A stretch of 64,000 nt of DNA from Kaistella soli (GTDB lineage Bacteria > Bacteroidota > Bacteroidia > Flavobacteriales > Weeksellaceae). Below the pieces are notes generated by a model, which was not told the origin of the DNA, made no database searches, and saw nothing but the letters and a program-made list of their open reading frames with translations. Location: NCBI RefSeq assembly GCF_019038595.1, contig NZ_JAHOPF010000004.1, positions 315,747-379,746 of the forward strand, written 5' to 3'. Position numbers and translations under genes: made by a program. Numbering within the stretch: position 1 is the first letter of the stretch; each line of letters begins with the position of its first letter. Positions 7,197 to 16,669 of the stretch are shown piece by piece.

Positions 7197-8059
7197 TGTT
7201 TCTTTAAAATTTCTATGCATTCTTCAAGCGAATTTTCCCAGTGTTTGGGTTCAATTCCGTAGGTTTCCTCTATTTTATCCAAAGACATGGTACTCCGTTT
7301 GGGTCTTTTTGCCGGTGTAGGAAACCGTGCTGTCGCAATAGCGTTGAGTTTTATTTTTGACTCTGAAAACTGTGCAATTTTTTCTGCAAAGCCAAACCAG
7401 CTTGTTTCCGGATAATTTGAAAAATGGAAAATGCCGTAAGTTTTCGGTTCTGTTTCAATAATTTTCATTACTGCTTCCGCCAAATCATTCGCGTTGGTAG
7501 GCTGACCGAACTGATCAGATACAACGCCGAGCTCATCTTTAGAAGAGAATAAATTCAACATGGTTTTCACGAAATTTCTGTTGAATTCTGAATACAGCCA
7601 CGAAGTTCTGATCACCACTGTTTTCGGATTAAGACTTAGTGCAAGTTCTTCTCCTTTCAATTTTGAAGCTCCATAAACTCCCTGCGGGTTGGTGAAATTA
7701 TCTTCAGAATAAGAAATATTGGTATCGCCGTCAAAAACATAATCAGTGGAGATATGAATAAGAACTGTTTTATGCTCGTCGCATGCCGAGGCTAAATTAG
7801 CCACACCGTCTGCGTTGACGGCAAACGCTTTTTCGGATTCAGTTTCCGCCAGATCTACGGCTGTATATGCGGACGCATTGATGCAAAAATGCGGCTGGAA
7901 ATCATAAAAGAAATCAGAAACCTTTTCTGCCTCGGTGATATCAAGCGTTTCGGAATCAGTAAAATTAAATTCGAAACGGTTTTCAAATTCCGGAGCTAAT
8001 TTTCTGAAACAGTTGCCTAACTGTCCGTTTCCTCCAATGACCAATATTTTTTTTATCAT
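7193..8059 (-). CDS. rfbD: dTDP-4-dehydrorhamnose reductase
   Basis: The 288-residue extended SDR protein has the NAD(P)-binding motif GGNGQLG at residue 9, STDYVFDG, and the catalytic YGASK. RmlD reduces dTDP-4-keto-L-rhamnose to dTDP-L-rhamnose, a sugar donor for surface polysaccharide. The other three rml genes are not here, so the assignment rests on motifs and length. The ends overlap both neighbours by 4 nt (ATGA), which indicates tight coupling. It is 7 kb from the exopolysaccharide operon and could supply it. Confidence 0.9.
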   Translation of the reverse strand: MIKKILVIGGNGQLGNCFRKLAPEFENRFEFNFTDSETLDITEAEKVSDFFYDFQPHFCINASAYTAVDLAETESEKAFAVNADGVANLASACDEHKTVLIHISTDYVFDGDTNISYSEDNFTNPQGVYGASKLKGEELALSLNPKTVVIRTSWLYSEFNRNFVKTMLNLFSSKDELGVVSDQFGQPTNANDLAEAVMKIIETEPKTYGIFHFSNYPETSWFGFAEKIAQFSESKIKLNAIATARFPTPAKRPKRSTMSLDKIEETYGIEPKHWENSLEECIEILKKQ

Positions 8060-8544
8060 TTCGCTGCTGATTTATTCTGTTTTCTAAAGTAAGCGACTCT
8101 GCTCTGGAAATCTTTCTCTTCTAAATTTACCAAAAATTTCTGGAAGAGTTCTTTTGTTTCTTCGGGATGCGATTCTGATTTCCGGGTTTTCATGTTGAAG
8201 TAAATCACAGTGAGCCAAAGGATACTGTGAATCGTTTTTCCGTCCTCATCTTTCATTAAAATTTCTACTTTCGAAAGCCGGTCTCCCAGTTCAATGGTTT
8301 TGCTCGAGATAAGCACTTTTGAATTATAACGCACTTCTTTCAGATAAGCAATCTCGTTCTGTACCGTAACCCATGTGCAGCCCGTTTTTTTGGTAAATTC
8401 TTCATAGGTGAAACCGTAACCGCTTTCCACGTGATCTTCACGGGCATTGAGCATGTATTCAAGGTATTTCACATTATTAAGATGGCCGATAGGGTCGCAG
8501 TCGCTGAAACGTATTCTTGCTGTAGTTGAAAGTTCTTTTTCCAT
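8056..8544 (-). CDS. acyl-CoA thioesterase, hot-dog fold (4HBT family)
   Basis: The 162-residue protein has the 4HBT signature RIRFSDCDPIGHLNNVKYLEYM near its start, which contains the likely catalytic Asp, then the hot-dog sheet (EIAYLKEVRYNSKVLISSKTIELG). It should hydrolyse acyl-CoA thioesters in the cytoplasm; chain length is unknown. Its stop overlaps the rfbD start by 4 nt, so they are co-translated although their functions are not obviously linked. Confidence 0.85.
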   Translation of the reverse strand: MEKELSTTARIRFSDCDPIGHLNNVKYLEYMLNAREDHVESGYGFTYEEFTKKTGCTWVTVQNEIAYLKEVRYNSKVLISSKTIELGDRLSKVEILMKDEDGKTIHSILWLTVIYFNMKTRKSESHPEETKELFQKFLVNLEEKDFQSRVAYFRKQNKSAAK

Positions 8545-8553
8545 GTTACAAAA

Positions 8554-8584
8554 TTAAAAAACCATCCCGGATTTCGGGATGGTT
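8554..8584 (-). terminator. intrinsic terminator
   Basis: On the minus strand AAACCATCCCG-AAATC-CGGGATGGTTT is followed by TTTAATTT. It lies just downstream of the ompH gene and ends the bamA-ompH-ompH transcript. Confidence 0.9.
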
Positions 8585-8604
8585 TGGGTTATAGAAATAA
8601 AATC

Positions 8605-9099
8605 TTAAAGACCTAATTCTTTTTTTACCATTGGAGTCGCATCCGGACCACCTTTGTAGATCAACGCTGTAGAATCAATAATGAAATCGAAACCGTTTGC
8701 TTTAGCAACTTTAGCTACCGCGTTGTTTAATTTTTCAATGATTGGTTTTACTGCTGCATCTCTTCTTTGAGCTAAATCGTTTTGAGCAGTTTGCTGAAGC
8801 TGTTGCAAATTCTGTTGTTTTTTCTGCAATTCACCTTCTTTAGCTGTTCTTTGTGCTTCAGTCAATTTAGCACCTTCAGCCTGATACTGCTGCACTTCTT
8901 TCTGGAAAGATTCTGCCTGTTTGTTCAGTTCATCACCTTTAGTTTTGCTGAAAGTATCTAAATCTGTTGTCATTTTCTTAGTTTCAGGCATGGCAGACAA
9001 TACTGCTTCATAATCCATAGATGCAACTTTCTGCGCGCTTACAGCACCTGCTGTCATCAACATCATCACTGCTGCAAATAATACACTTAATTTTTTCAT
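8605..9099 (-). CDS. OmpH/Skp family periplasmic chaperone
   Basis: The 164-residue protein has a clear signal peptide ending AGAVSAQ, then a long coiled coil rich in Gln, Lys and Glu (about residues 40-110), and a C-terminal sheet strand with FDFIIDSTALIYKGG. Skp-like trimers hold unfolded outer-membrane proteins in the periplasm. It is the second of two Skp-like genes downstream of bamA, the standard Bacteroidota arrangement, and is followed by a strong terminator. Confidence 0.92.
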   Translation of the reverse strand: MKKLSVLFAAVMMLMTAGAVSAQKVASMDYEAVLSAMPETKKMTTDLDTFSKTKGDELNKQAESFQKEVQQYQAEGAKLTEAQRTAKEGELQKKQQNLQQLQQTAQNDLAQRRDAAVKPIIEKLNNAVAKVAKANGFDFIIDSTALIYKGGPDATPMVKKELGL

Positions 9100-9135
9100 A
9101 ATTGGGGTTGAATAATTTTATTGTTGTTTTAAAAT

Positions 9136-9777
9136 TTATTTGGACTTTCTCGACTGTTGCTCAACCGTTTCTTTACGGCCTTCAGTCATCATTTTTAATT
9201 TTTCTTTTTTCGCATCTGCGCTGCTGACACCTGTTTTTACCGGCGTTTCCGCATTTTTCATTCCTGAATTTTTCAAAAGCAAATCTAATACTTTATCCGT
9301 ATAATCGTATCTTTTTTCAAGGAAAATTACACTGATGTTATTGCTTTTATCAAGAATGATGCCTAAGCTGTTTTTCTCTGAAACCGTCTTGATTGCGTTC
9401 CATATCTGATCCTGAAAAGGCTTGGTAAGATTGGATCTTGCGTTGTTGATTTCTCCCAAAGAACCAAAACGGTTGTTGATCATGGTTTTAATCTTTTTAT
9501 CCAGATCATCAACTTCTTTCTGTCTCTGTTTTAACTGATCTCCAACCAAAAGCACTCTTTCATTCTCCAAAAGTGTTTTCTTTTTATCAAATTCAGACTG
9601 CAGGGTTTGTATCTCAGTCTGCCAATTTGCAATCTGCGAATTAAGCCGGTCTTCAGCATCTTTATACTGCGGCAGTTTACTCAGAATATAATTGGTATCC
9701 ACCACTCCTATTTTCTGCGCACTTAGTACACCTGAAAATATAACAAAAAGTACTGAAAATAATTTGATATGTTTCAT
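9136..9777 (-). CDS. OmpH/Skp family periplasmic chaperone
   Basis: Starting at the ATG at 9777, the protein has 213 residues, a signal peptide (KHIKLFSVLFVIFSGVLSAQ), a coiled coil (about 50-115) and the Skp end motif SLGIILDKSNNISVIFLEKRYDYTDKVL. A further upstream in-frame start at 9825 would overlap bamA and precede the signal peptide, so it is rejected. The C-terminus has a charged extension (KKEKLKMMTEGRKE) absent from its neighbour. It lies 11 nt after bamA. Confidence 0.9.
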   Translation of the reverse strand: MKHIKLFSVLFVIFSGVLSAQKIGVVDTNYILSKLPQYKDAEDRLNSQIANWQTEIQTLQSEFDKKKTLLENERVLLVGDQLKQRQKEVDDLDKKIKTMINNRFGSLGEINNARSNLTKPFQDQIWNAIKTVSEKNSLGIILDKSNNISVIFLEKRYDYTDKVLDLLLKNSGMKNAETPVKTGVSSADAKKEKLKMMTEGRKETVEQQSRKSK

Positions 9778-9788
9778 CTGTATTCCAT

Positions 9789-12326
9789 TTATAATGATTG
9801 GTTCATCAGGAAGTGTGTTTTCCATCCTGCTGGTTCTGTTCCCATGATTGTTTTATCAAATCCGTAAGCAAAATCGAATCCGATCAATCCGAAGGCGCCC
9901 ATATATACTCTAATACCAACTCCGGCAGAACGTTTCAGCTGGAATGGATTATAAGTTCCAAATGAATTCCATGCGTTACCTCCTTCCAAGAAAGACAGTG
10001 CATAAATTTTCGCTGTTTGGTTCATGGAAATCGGATATCTGAGTTCCATCGCAAATCTGTTGTAAATAGTCGCTCCTCCATAAGGTGTAATGTCTTCCAG
10101 TGCTCCTCCTGTGGAAGATGAGTTTTCATAACCTCTTAACGGAACCAATTCGCGTCCGTCATATCTTCCGCCTAAAAGTCCTGTTCCACCTACATAGAAT
10201 CTCTCGAATGGCGGTGCTCCCAGTTCTTTGTTGTAACCGTTAAGGAAGCCCATTTCTGCAGTACTTCTCAGTACCATTTTTCCAACTACGGTATTGTAAA
10301 CGTCCGCTTTTAATTTTACTTTATAAAATTCCAGCCATTTGTATTTTTCGATGGCAGACATATTCGTATAATCCTTGTTGCTGAACATTGAATATGGCGG
10401 AGTAAACTTCACAGATGCTTCCAAATTGGAACCCTGAGTCGGGAAAATAGGATCTAAACCTGCAGAGTTTCTGCTTAATCCAACATTGAAACTGAAATTT
10501 TTCGCCGAACCGTTATATTCTGTTGTATTCCCAAACTGGAAAGGATAATTGTTGAAATCATAGCTCTGATACTGAATTCCGGTATAGAGGGAGAAATAAT
10601 CATCAGGCCATCTCAATAATCTGTTCAAACCTGCACTTGCGGAGAAAATATTAAGCTTCTGTGTTGCTCCGTACTGATCGGAATATCTCACCAATGACTG
10701 ATTTACACCTATCGAAAGAGCAGTCGGTCTTGTACCGAACAACCATGGTTCTGTAAATGAAATACCGTAATTCTGGAAGTACTGGCCAGCCTGTGCCTGA
10801 ATAGAAAGCGTCTGACCGTCACCCTGAGGAACCGGTTTGAAATCTTTCAGCTTCAAAAAGTTTCTTAATGAGAAGTTATTGAAAGTAAGTCCTAAAGTTC
10901 CGATGAATGAACCGCCACCGTAACCAGCCTGAAGCTGAACCTGTGAAGATCCTTTCTCAACCAAAGTCCAGTGGATATCAACCGTGTTGTCCTGTGGATT
11001 TGGAGTTAGATTTTGTCCAACCTGCTGTGGATCGAAAAACTGCATCCCCGCCAGATCGAAATACGTTCTTTTGATATCGCTTTTAGCAAATAAGCTTCCA
11101 GGTTTTGTTCTTAATGAACGGAGAATTACGTGGTCATGAGTTGTTGTATTTCCACTCCATGTTACGCGGTTCCATGTTGCTTTTTCGCCTTCATTAATTC
11201 TGATTTCCAGATTAATGGAGTCTCCTTTCACCGATTTCTCTATCGGGGTAACGTTAGAGAAAAGATAACCGTTGTTCATGTAAATGGACTTGATATCGGA
11301 ATCGTCTTCCTTACCTCCGTCTTCCCCAACTTTCTTGTTGAAACCTACCGCATCATAAATATCGCCGGTTTTGTAACCCAGAACTTTCTGAAGATATTCA
11401 GTAGAAAAGGCGGTGTTTCCAAGGAAATTAACGTCACCGATATAATATTTCTTACCCTCATTAAGTTTTACGTTGATCTCGTACTGATTTTTAGGATTTC
11501 TCCATACAGAGTCTGATACGATCTGTGCATCACGGAATCCTAACGATCTATAATAGTTGACAAGATTTACTTTATCCTCGTCATACTTTTCCTGAATAAA
11601 TTTGGAAGGCTTCAGAATTCCTTTAATACCAAATCTTTTCTGTTTGGTGTCTTTAAAGGCTTTATTCCGAAGTTTACTGTCGGAAACACTTGTATTTCCT
11701 TCAAATTCGATGTGGCTGATTTTTACTTTCTTTCCTTTTTCTACATTAATAGTCCAGTCTACCAATTCAGGATCTTTAGCGTTCACTTTATCCTGTATGG
11801 TAACTCTTGCGTCTGCAAAACCTTTCTTAATGTATTCTTTGGGAATATTGGTTTTAAGGGTAGAAACTAAATTCTGGGTGATTTTTGTTCCCGGTTTCAG
11901 GCCGTTGTCTTTGGCGAGTTTTTCGCTTTTTGATTTTCCGATTCCTTTTCCGGTAAATTTCACTTCACCTAAATCTTTTAGATCCTGTAAATTAAACCTC
12001 AACACCACCTGTTCGCCTTCAATACTTTCAATATACACTTCCACCTCAGAGAAAGACTGTGTTTCCCAAAGTTTTTTAATGGCGTTACTGATTTTCTGGC
12101 CCGGGATTTCCACGCTTTCATTTTTATTAAGACCTGTGAATCTTAAAATCTGTGCGGGAGTATATTTTTTTACACCATCTACAACAATGTCTTTTAGGAT
12201 ATAAGTTCCTGCTTCGTTTTGAGCATGCACCGGGTTGTTGTCCTGCGTAGGCTTCTCGGGAGTAATTTGACCATAGAAATGTGCCGAAGCCACAAACATG
12301 ATGATGGGTAAGAATTTAAACTTCAT
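9789..12326 (-). CDS. bamA: outer membrane protein assembly factor BamA
   Basis: The 845-residue protein has a signal peptide, a POTRA array (about residues 45-420; first one begins VDGVKKYTPAQILRFTGL), and a C-terminal 16-strand Omp85 barrel with the lid-lock-like VGGTGLLGGRYDGRELVPLRGYE. BamA folds barrel proteins into the outer membrane. Two Skp-like genes follow and uppS and a DUF6089 protein precede it, the conserved envelope cluster of Bacteroidota. The protein ends GWKTHFLMNQSL, not in a canonical terminal Phe. Confidence 0.95.
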   Translation of the reverse strand: MKFKFLPIIMFVASAHFYGQITPEKPTQDNNPVHAQNEAGTYILKDIVVDGVKKYTPAQILRFTGLNKNESVEIPGQKISNAIKKLWETQSFSEVEVYIESIEGEQVVLRFNLQDLKDLGEVKFTGKGIGKSKSEKLAKDNGLKPGTKITQNLVSTLKTNIPKEYIKKGFADARVTIQDKVNAKDPELVDWTINVEKGKKVKISHIEFEGNTSVSDSKLRNKAFKDTKQKRFGIKGILKPSKFIQEKYDEDKVNLVNYYRSLGFRDAQIVSDSVWRNPKNQYEINVKLNEGKKYYIGDVNFLGNTAFSTEYLQKVLGYKTGDIYDAVGFNKKVGEDGGKEDDSDIKSIYMNNGYLFSNVTPIEKSVKGDSINLEIRINEGEKATWNRVTWSGNTTTHDHVILRSLRTKPGSLFAKSDIKRTYFDLAGMQFFDPQQVGQNLTPNPQDNTVDIHWTLVEKGSSQVQLQAGYGGGSFIGTLGLTFNNFSLRNFLKLKDFKPVPQGDGQTLSIQAQAGQYFQNYGISFTEPWLFGTRPTALSIGVNQSLVRYSDQYGATQKLNIFSASAGLNRLLRWPDDYFSLYTGIQYQSYDFNNYPFQFGNTTEYNGSAKNFSFNVGLSRNSAGLDPIFPTQGSNLEASVKFTPPYSMFSNKDYTNMSAIEKYKWLEFYKVKLKADVYNTVVGKMVLRSTAEMGFLNGYNKELGAPPFERFYVGGTGLLGGRYDGRELVPLRGYENSSSTGGALEDITPYGGATIYNRFAMELRYPISMNQTAKIYALSFLEGGNAWNSFGTYNPFQLKRSAGVGIRVYMGAFGLIGFDFAYGFDKTIMGTEPAGWKTHFLMNQSL

Positions 12327-12348
12327 TTTTTATCTTGCTAACTTTTCT

Positions 12349-13113
12349 TTATATATTTTCTTCAAGCTGCTCGCTTGTTTTGCCGAATCTTCTTTCTTTG
12401 TTCTGGTAATCATAAATGCACTTGAAGAAATCTTCTTTCCCGAAATCGGGCCAGAGAATATCCAAAAACTGCAATTCTGCATAAGCAATCTGCCAAAGCA
12501 GAAAGTTACTTATTCTTACTTCCCCGCTGGTTCTGATGAGTAAATCTACGGGCGGAAAATCTTTGGTATACAAGTGATTTTCAAATACTTTTTCCGTGAT
12601 TTGATCTTCAGTAAGTTCACCGGTTTTTACTTTATGGCTGATCTGTTTTACAGCACTGAGAATTTCATGCTGCGAGCCGTAACTCAAGGCCAAAATTAAG
12701 TTTCCTCTTTTATTATCCTTGGTAATATCCACTAAATGCATCATCTGCTCCTGCACCAGAGCAGGCAATTTTCCGATGTCACCAATGACGTGCATTCTTA
12801 AGCCTTTGGTGAAAATTTCTTCCGCTTCAAGCAATAAAGTTTCGGAAATCAGGCTCATCAAAGTATCCACTTCATCTTCGGGACGTTTCCAGTTTTCTGA
12901 GGAAAAGGTGTAAAGGGTAAGATAAGGAATCTCAATCTCATTACAGGCATTTACCACATCACGAACAGCTTTGATGGCATGTTTGTGACCGAAAGTACGT
13001 TTTTCGCCACGGGATTTCGCCCATCTACCGTTCCCATCCATAATAATGGCGACGTGCTGCGGGAGCTGCTCCCTATTTAATTTATCTTTAAACGACTGCA
13101 TTTTACTGTTCAC
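12349..13113 (-). CDS. uppS: isoprenyl transferase (undecaprenyl diphosphate synthase)
   Basis: The 254-residue protein carries IIMDGNGRWAKSRG (catalytic Asp and diphosphate-binding loop) and the C-terminal signature LLIRTSGEVRISNFLLWQ...YAEL. It condenses isopentenyl diphosphate in cis to make the C55 lipid carrier used for peptidoglycan and polysaccharide. The first ATG overlaps the DUF6089 stop by 11 nt; an ATG at 13101 lies just after that stop and is an alternative. It feeds the polyprenol-dependent polysaccharide pathway encoded upstream. Confidence 0.95.
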   Translation of the reverse strand: MNSKMQSFKDKLNREQLPQHVAIIMDGNGRWAKSRGEKRTFGHKHAIKAVRDVVNACNEIEIPYLTLYTFSSENWKRPEDEVDTLMSLISETLLLEAEEIFTKGLRMHVIGDIGKLPALVQEQMMHLVDITKDNKRGNLILALSYGSQHEILSAVKQISHKVKTGELTEDQITEKVFENHLYTKDFPPVDLLIRTSGEVRISNFLLWQIAYAELQFLDILWPDFGKEDFFKCIYDYQNKERRFGKTSEQLEENI

Positions 13114-14020
13114 AATAACAAGGTGGTCTGCCGAATGAATAGGTAAGTCCTACTGAAACGGTATTTACCCAATCTTTTGAATTAATATTCCCAATCTGCC
13201 TGTTCTGCAGAAATTCTGCTGCTCTCTGCTCTGCCACCTGAGCATAAGGCCCTTCCTGCAGAAGCGATTTGGTGGTTCCCGGTGCAAGAATGTCTTTATT
13301 ATAAGTCATTTTCACATCTTTATCATCAATTACACTGTAATCAACTGAATCTGAAAAGGTAGGGCGGAACATCAGTTCTCCCATCAGTGCCCAATTATAA
13401 TTGAATTTATATTTCACACCAATTCCAAATGGAATCGACATTGTCATTTTCTGTCCTGACTGGTAAGCAGGGTTGGTCTGGAAATCTGCACTGTTTTTCG
13501 GAGCAATTGCATTTCCACCGGCATCCCTGTTAAAATCATTTTCCAAAGTCACTTTCGTAGCGTTCATCAACATTCCGCCTACACCGCCGAAAACGTAAGG
13601 ACTTGCCATACTTTGCTGCTCGTTGTTCACCGGAAAAAAATTATACTCAAAAAGCAAATCCGCTTCCATAATTGAATTTGTTCCCCACAGCTTCCTGTTT
13701 CTTCTGTACTGTTCTTTTGCTAAAGCATCAATAAACTGGATATGGCTGTAACCGATGTTTAACCTTACCGTCTGATAAGGGTTAAAATTCATCCGGTATA
13801 AAATTCCGCCGTAAAACGGAATACCATAATCGCCAATATTACTGAGGACCGGTTTTTGTAAAAAATAGTTGGTTCTACCTATATCCCCAACCAAATTACT
13901 CATTCCCAACTGCACCCCGATTTCGTGACGCTGTCCCTTGTAGGAAACCGACATAAAAATTAAAGCGAAGAAGCAATAAACAATTTTTTTCTGCATGAAT
14001 GACTGAACATCAATTTTCAT
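13103..14020 (-). CDS. DUF6089 family outer-membrane protein
   Basis: The 305-residue protein has a signal peptide (KKIVYCFFALIFMSVSYKGQ) then strands of an OmpA/OmpW-like small barrel: HEIGVQLGMSNLVGDIGRTNYF, PYQTVRLNIGYSHIQ, SPYVFGGVGG, ending in SVGLTYSFGRPPCYCEQ. This is the DUF6089 family found beside uppS/bamA in Bacteroidota; function is unknown. An ATG at 13996 gives a better-proportioned signal peptide and may be the true start. It is the first gene of the envelope cluster. Confidence 0.85.
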   Translation of the reverse strand: MKIDVQSFMQKKIVYCFFALIFMSVSYKGQRHEIGVQLGMSNLVGDIGRTNYFLQKPVLSNIGDYGIPFYGGILYRMNFNPYQTVRLNIGYSHIQFIDALAKEQYRRNRKLWGTNSIMEADLLFEYNFFPVNNEQQSMASPYVFGGVGGMLMNATKVTLENDFNRDAGGNAIAPKNSADFQTNPAYQSGQKMTMSIPFGIGVKYKFNYNWALMGELMFRPTFSDSVDYSVIDDKDVKMTYNKDILAPGTTKSLLQEGPYAQVAEQRAAEFLQNRQIGNINSKDWVNTVSVGLTYSFGRPPCYCEQ

Positions 14021-14140
14021 AAATAATTTTGCAAATATAAAACATTTTTACATTAAGGAAATTCTTAATTTTAAGTTAAATAACCTCAATAAAGCATAAT
14101 TTTTAATTAAAAACGCCAAATAAATCATTTTATGATTTTC

Positions 14141-14168
14141 TTAAAATAAAACCCTCAGCTGCGAGGGT
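14141..14168 (-). terminator. intrinsic terminator of the polysaccharide operon
   Basis: On the minus strand ACCCTCGCAGCTGAGGGT (14168-14151) forms a 7-bp stem followed by TTTATTTT. It lies 8 nt after the Wzc-like gene, so it ends the long minus-strand operon. Confidence 0.82.
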
Positions 14169-14175
14169 CTTAAAG

Positions 14176-16668
14176 TTAAGTTCTTCCGAAAATCTTTCTG
14201 ACTTTATTTCTGATTCTAATTAAGGTAGGTTCCTGATAATTTTTGTCTTCATCAAAGTATCCGTAACCGTACCCGTATCCGTACCCATAACCATATCCGT
14301 ACCCGTAACCCTGTTTCAGCTGGAAATCATTATACACCAAACCGAGGTTCTGTACTTCATGATTATGGTATTTTTCCGTAATCATTTTCAGCATATACTT
14401 TTCTGTATATTCATGCCGAACCACATAAATACTGGCATCAGCATATTTCATCAGTTCAAAAGGATCTGCTACCAAACCGACAGGCGGCGAATCGATGATG
14501 ATAAAATCGTAGTGGTTTTTCAGCTCTTCAATAAATTTAATATTCCGGTCACTCATCAGAAGTTCTGAAGGATTAGGCGGAATAGGACCCGATGTCGCAA
14601 CATGAAGATTGGGAATCTTGGTTTGATTGATGATCTTATCCATTTCCACTTCACCGGTAAGATAGTTAGAAATTCCGTATTTATTGTCAATTTTAAAATC
14701 ACCGAAAATTTTTGGTTTTCTTAAATCCATTCCGAGCAATATGGTTTTCCTGCCGCTTAAACCAAGAACAGATGCGATATTTATCGATATATAAGTTTTT
14801 CCTTCACCTCCCACAGAAGAAGTTAAAAGAATGACCTTTGATTTACCGTCTTCCTTATGCAGAAATCTTAAATTGGCCCGAATTCCCCTGAAAGCTTCCG
14901 AAACAGAAGACCGCGGCTGCTCTAACACTGTAAGATTATTGTCGTGGGAATTTTTTCCGATAACACCCAAAAGCGGAATTTTTGTCGCCTGAAGCAATTC
15001 CTTAATATTCCTGATTCTGCTGTCCAGCGCTTCCGAGATTCCTAAAACCAACAATGGAAGCAAAAGCAAACCTCCAATAATGGAATATTTAGTTTTCTGA
15101 ACATCCGGCGCAATAGGTCCCTGACCAAGATTTTTAGCGGGATCGATTACAGTAATATCAGATTTATTGGTCGCAACTCTTATTTGGGTTTCATTCTGTT
15201 TGGAAAGCAGACTGTTATAAGTCGCTTCAATCATATTATAGCCGCGTTCCGCATCCAGATATCTTCTTTCTTTCTCCGGATAAGTTACTAAATCAACACT
15301 TTCGCCAGTAATCAGTCTGTCGATTTTCGAAATCTCATTCAGGTATGTTGTGTAGTAATTTCGGATGGATCCGTTCGAATTTCCTCTGGCTTCATTAATT
15401 AACCGGTTGATTTCCCGCATCGGCTCCGAATTGGGCGTATAGATAAGAGCCATTTCCCGTCTTTTCAGATAAAGCGCCCTAAGTTCCGAAACTGTTGCAC
15501 TGAAGCTTCCGTCTTCAATTCCTGCGGCATTCATGCTGATCATCCGGTCAAGATTTTGGGAAGACAAAGTGTTTTTAATACTGTTAAGGGAATTGATTTT
15601 AGTAATCAGATCTGCTTTTTTGCTTTCAAGATCTTTTATTCTCATCAAAGCCTTTTCGTCCCGGTCCTTGATATCGTACAAACCTTCCGAAACTTTCAGA
15701 TGATTAAGAACCGCCGCGCTGGAATCTAACTTTTTACGGATTTTGGACAGATTGTCAACCAGATAATTCTCTGTGTTTTTATCCACCGTGTTCCTGTCGA
15801 TCAGTCTTTTTTTCTGAAGCTCATCCACTGACGTATTCAGGAAATTCACCGTTCCGTTAAGATTATAGCCGCTTTTGCTGATAATCATGATGGTATTGAT
15901 TTCCTTGTCAAAATCGACTCCGATTGTTGAAACCAAGCTGTTTACGGTTTGGTTTACGGTGGAAAGCGTCAGAATAATATTTTCAAGTTCTATGGTAGTC
16001 GGCTGCGGATTTTTGACAAGTCTGAATTTTAAATTCGGGGAAACATACCATTCGTTAACGGAAATAATCTTATTCGCAGGCCGGCTGTAAGGGCGGATAT
16101 TGGTAAAACCTTCAGTAACGTAGGAATAAAGGGATGTAGTCTCTCCTTCATTGGGCAAAACCACTTCGTAACGGCTGGCTCCTCTAGGTATAAGTGTGAT
16201 GGCATAATTTACCTGTTGAGGATGAGATTTGTCGATTTCCAGAAAAACAGGAGAATCATATTTATCCAGATAAGTTTGCTTGATGAGTCCTTTGGTGGAA
16301 TAATTAATAAAAAGATCGAGCTGCTTCACCAGATATTCATTGTGAGAACGTGACAGGAGCATTTTTTTAAGATAAATTCCGTCCTGATTACCGTTTTGTC
16401 CCCAAATAAAATTGATAGACTGATTGGGCGTAAAATAGCTTGCCGTATTGTTGGAAATACTGAGCGAAAGGTTTGAAGCGTAGATCCGTTGGGCATAATA
16501 TTTACTGTACATCCACGAAATTCCGTAGCCTAATGCCGCCATCAACGCAAACCAATACCAGTTGCTGATAATTCTTCGGATAAAATTCTCGAAATCGAAA
16601 AAAGCAAAAGACCCGATTTTTTCGGTGCTTTCTGCGGCAGATTTTAGATTTTCTTTACCGGGAATCAT
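14176..16668 (-). CDS. polysaccharide biosynthesis tyrosine autokinase (Wzc type)
   Basis: The 830-residue protein has two membrane helices bracketing a Wzz-like periplasmic domain (first near 35-55, second near 535-555 in KYSIIGGLLLLPLLVLGI), long coiled coils between them, and a C-terminal BY-kinase domain: Walker A SSVGGEGKT, Walker A' LLGMDLRKPK, Walker B FIIIDSPPVG. It controls chain length and export with the adjacent Wza-like protein. The tail holds nine consecutive Gly-Tyr pairs, a likely autophosphorylation cluster, encoded by near-perfect 6-bp repeats. The gap to the exporter gene is 1 nt. Confidence 0.93.
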   Translation of the reverse strand: MIPGKENLKSAAESTEKIGSFAFFDFENFIRRIISNWYWFALMAALGYGISWMYSKYYAQRIYASNLSLSISNNTASYFTPNQSINFIWGQNGNQDGIYLKKMLLSRSHNEYLVKQLDLFINYSTKGLIKQTYLDKYDSPVFLEIDKSHPQQVNYAITLIPRGASRYEVVLPNEGETTSLYSYVTEGFTNIRPYSRPANKIISVNEWYVSPNLKFRLVKNPQPTTIELENIILTLSTVNQTVNSLVSTIGVDFDKEINTIMIISKSGYNLNGTVNFLNTSVDELQKKRLIDRNTVDKNTENYLVDNLSKIRKKLDSSAAVLNHLKVSEGLYDIKDRDEKALMRIKDLESKKADLITKINSLNSIKNTLSSQNLDRMISMNAAGIEDGSFSATVSELRALYLKRREMALIYTPNSEPMREINRLINEARGNSNGSIRNYYTTYLNEISKIDRLITGESVDLVTYPEKERRYLDAERGYNMIEATYNSLLSKQNETQIRVATNKSDITVIDPAKNLGQGPIAPDVQKTKYSIIGGLLLLPLLVLGISEALDSRIRNIKELLQATKIPLLGVIGKNSHDNNLTVLEQPRSSVSEAFRGIRANLRFLHKEDGKSKVILLTSSVGGEGKTYISINIASVLGLSGRKTILLGMDLRKPKIFGDFKIDNKYGISNYLTGEVEMDKIINQTKIPNLHVATSGPIPPNPSELLMSDRNIKFIEELKNHYDFIIIDSPPVGLVADPFELMKYADASIYVVRHEYTEKYMLKMITEKYHNHEVQNLGLVYNDFQLKQGYGYGYGYGYGYGYGYGYFDEDKNYQEPTLIRIRNKVRKIFGRT

Positions 16669-16669
16669 A

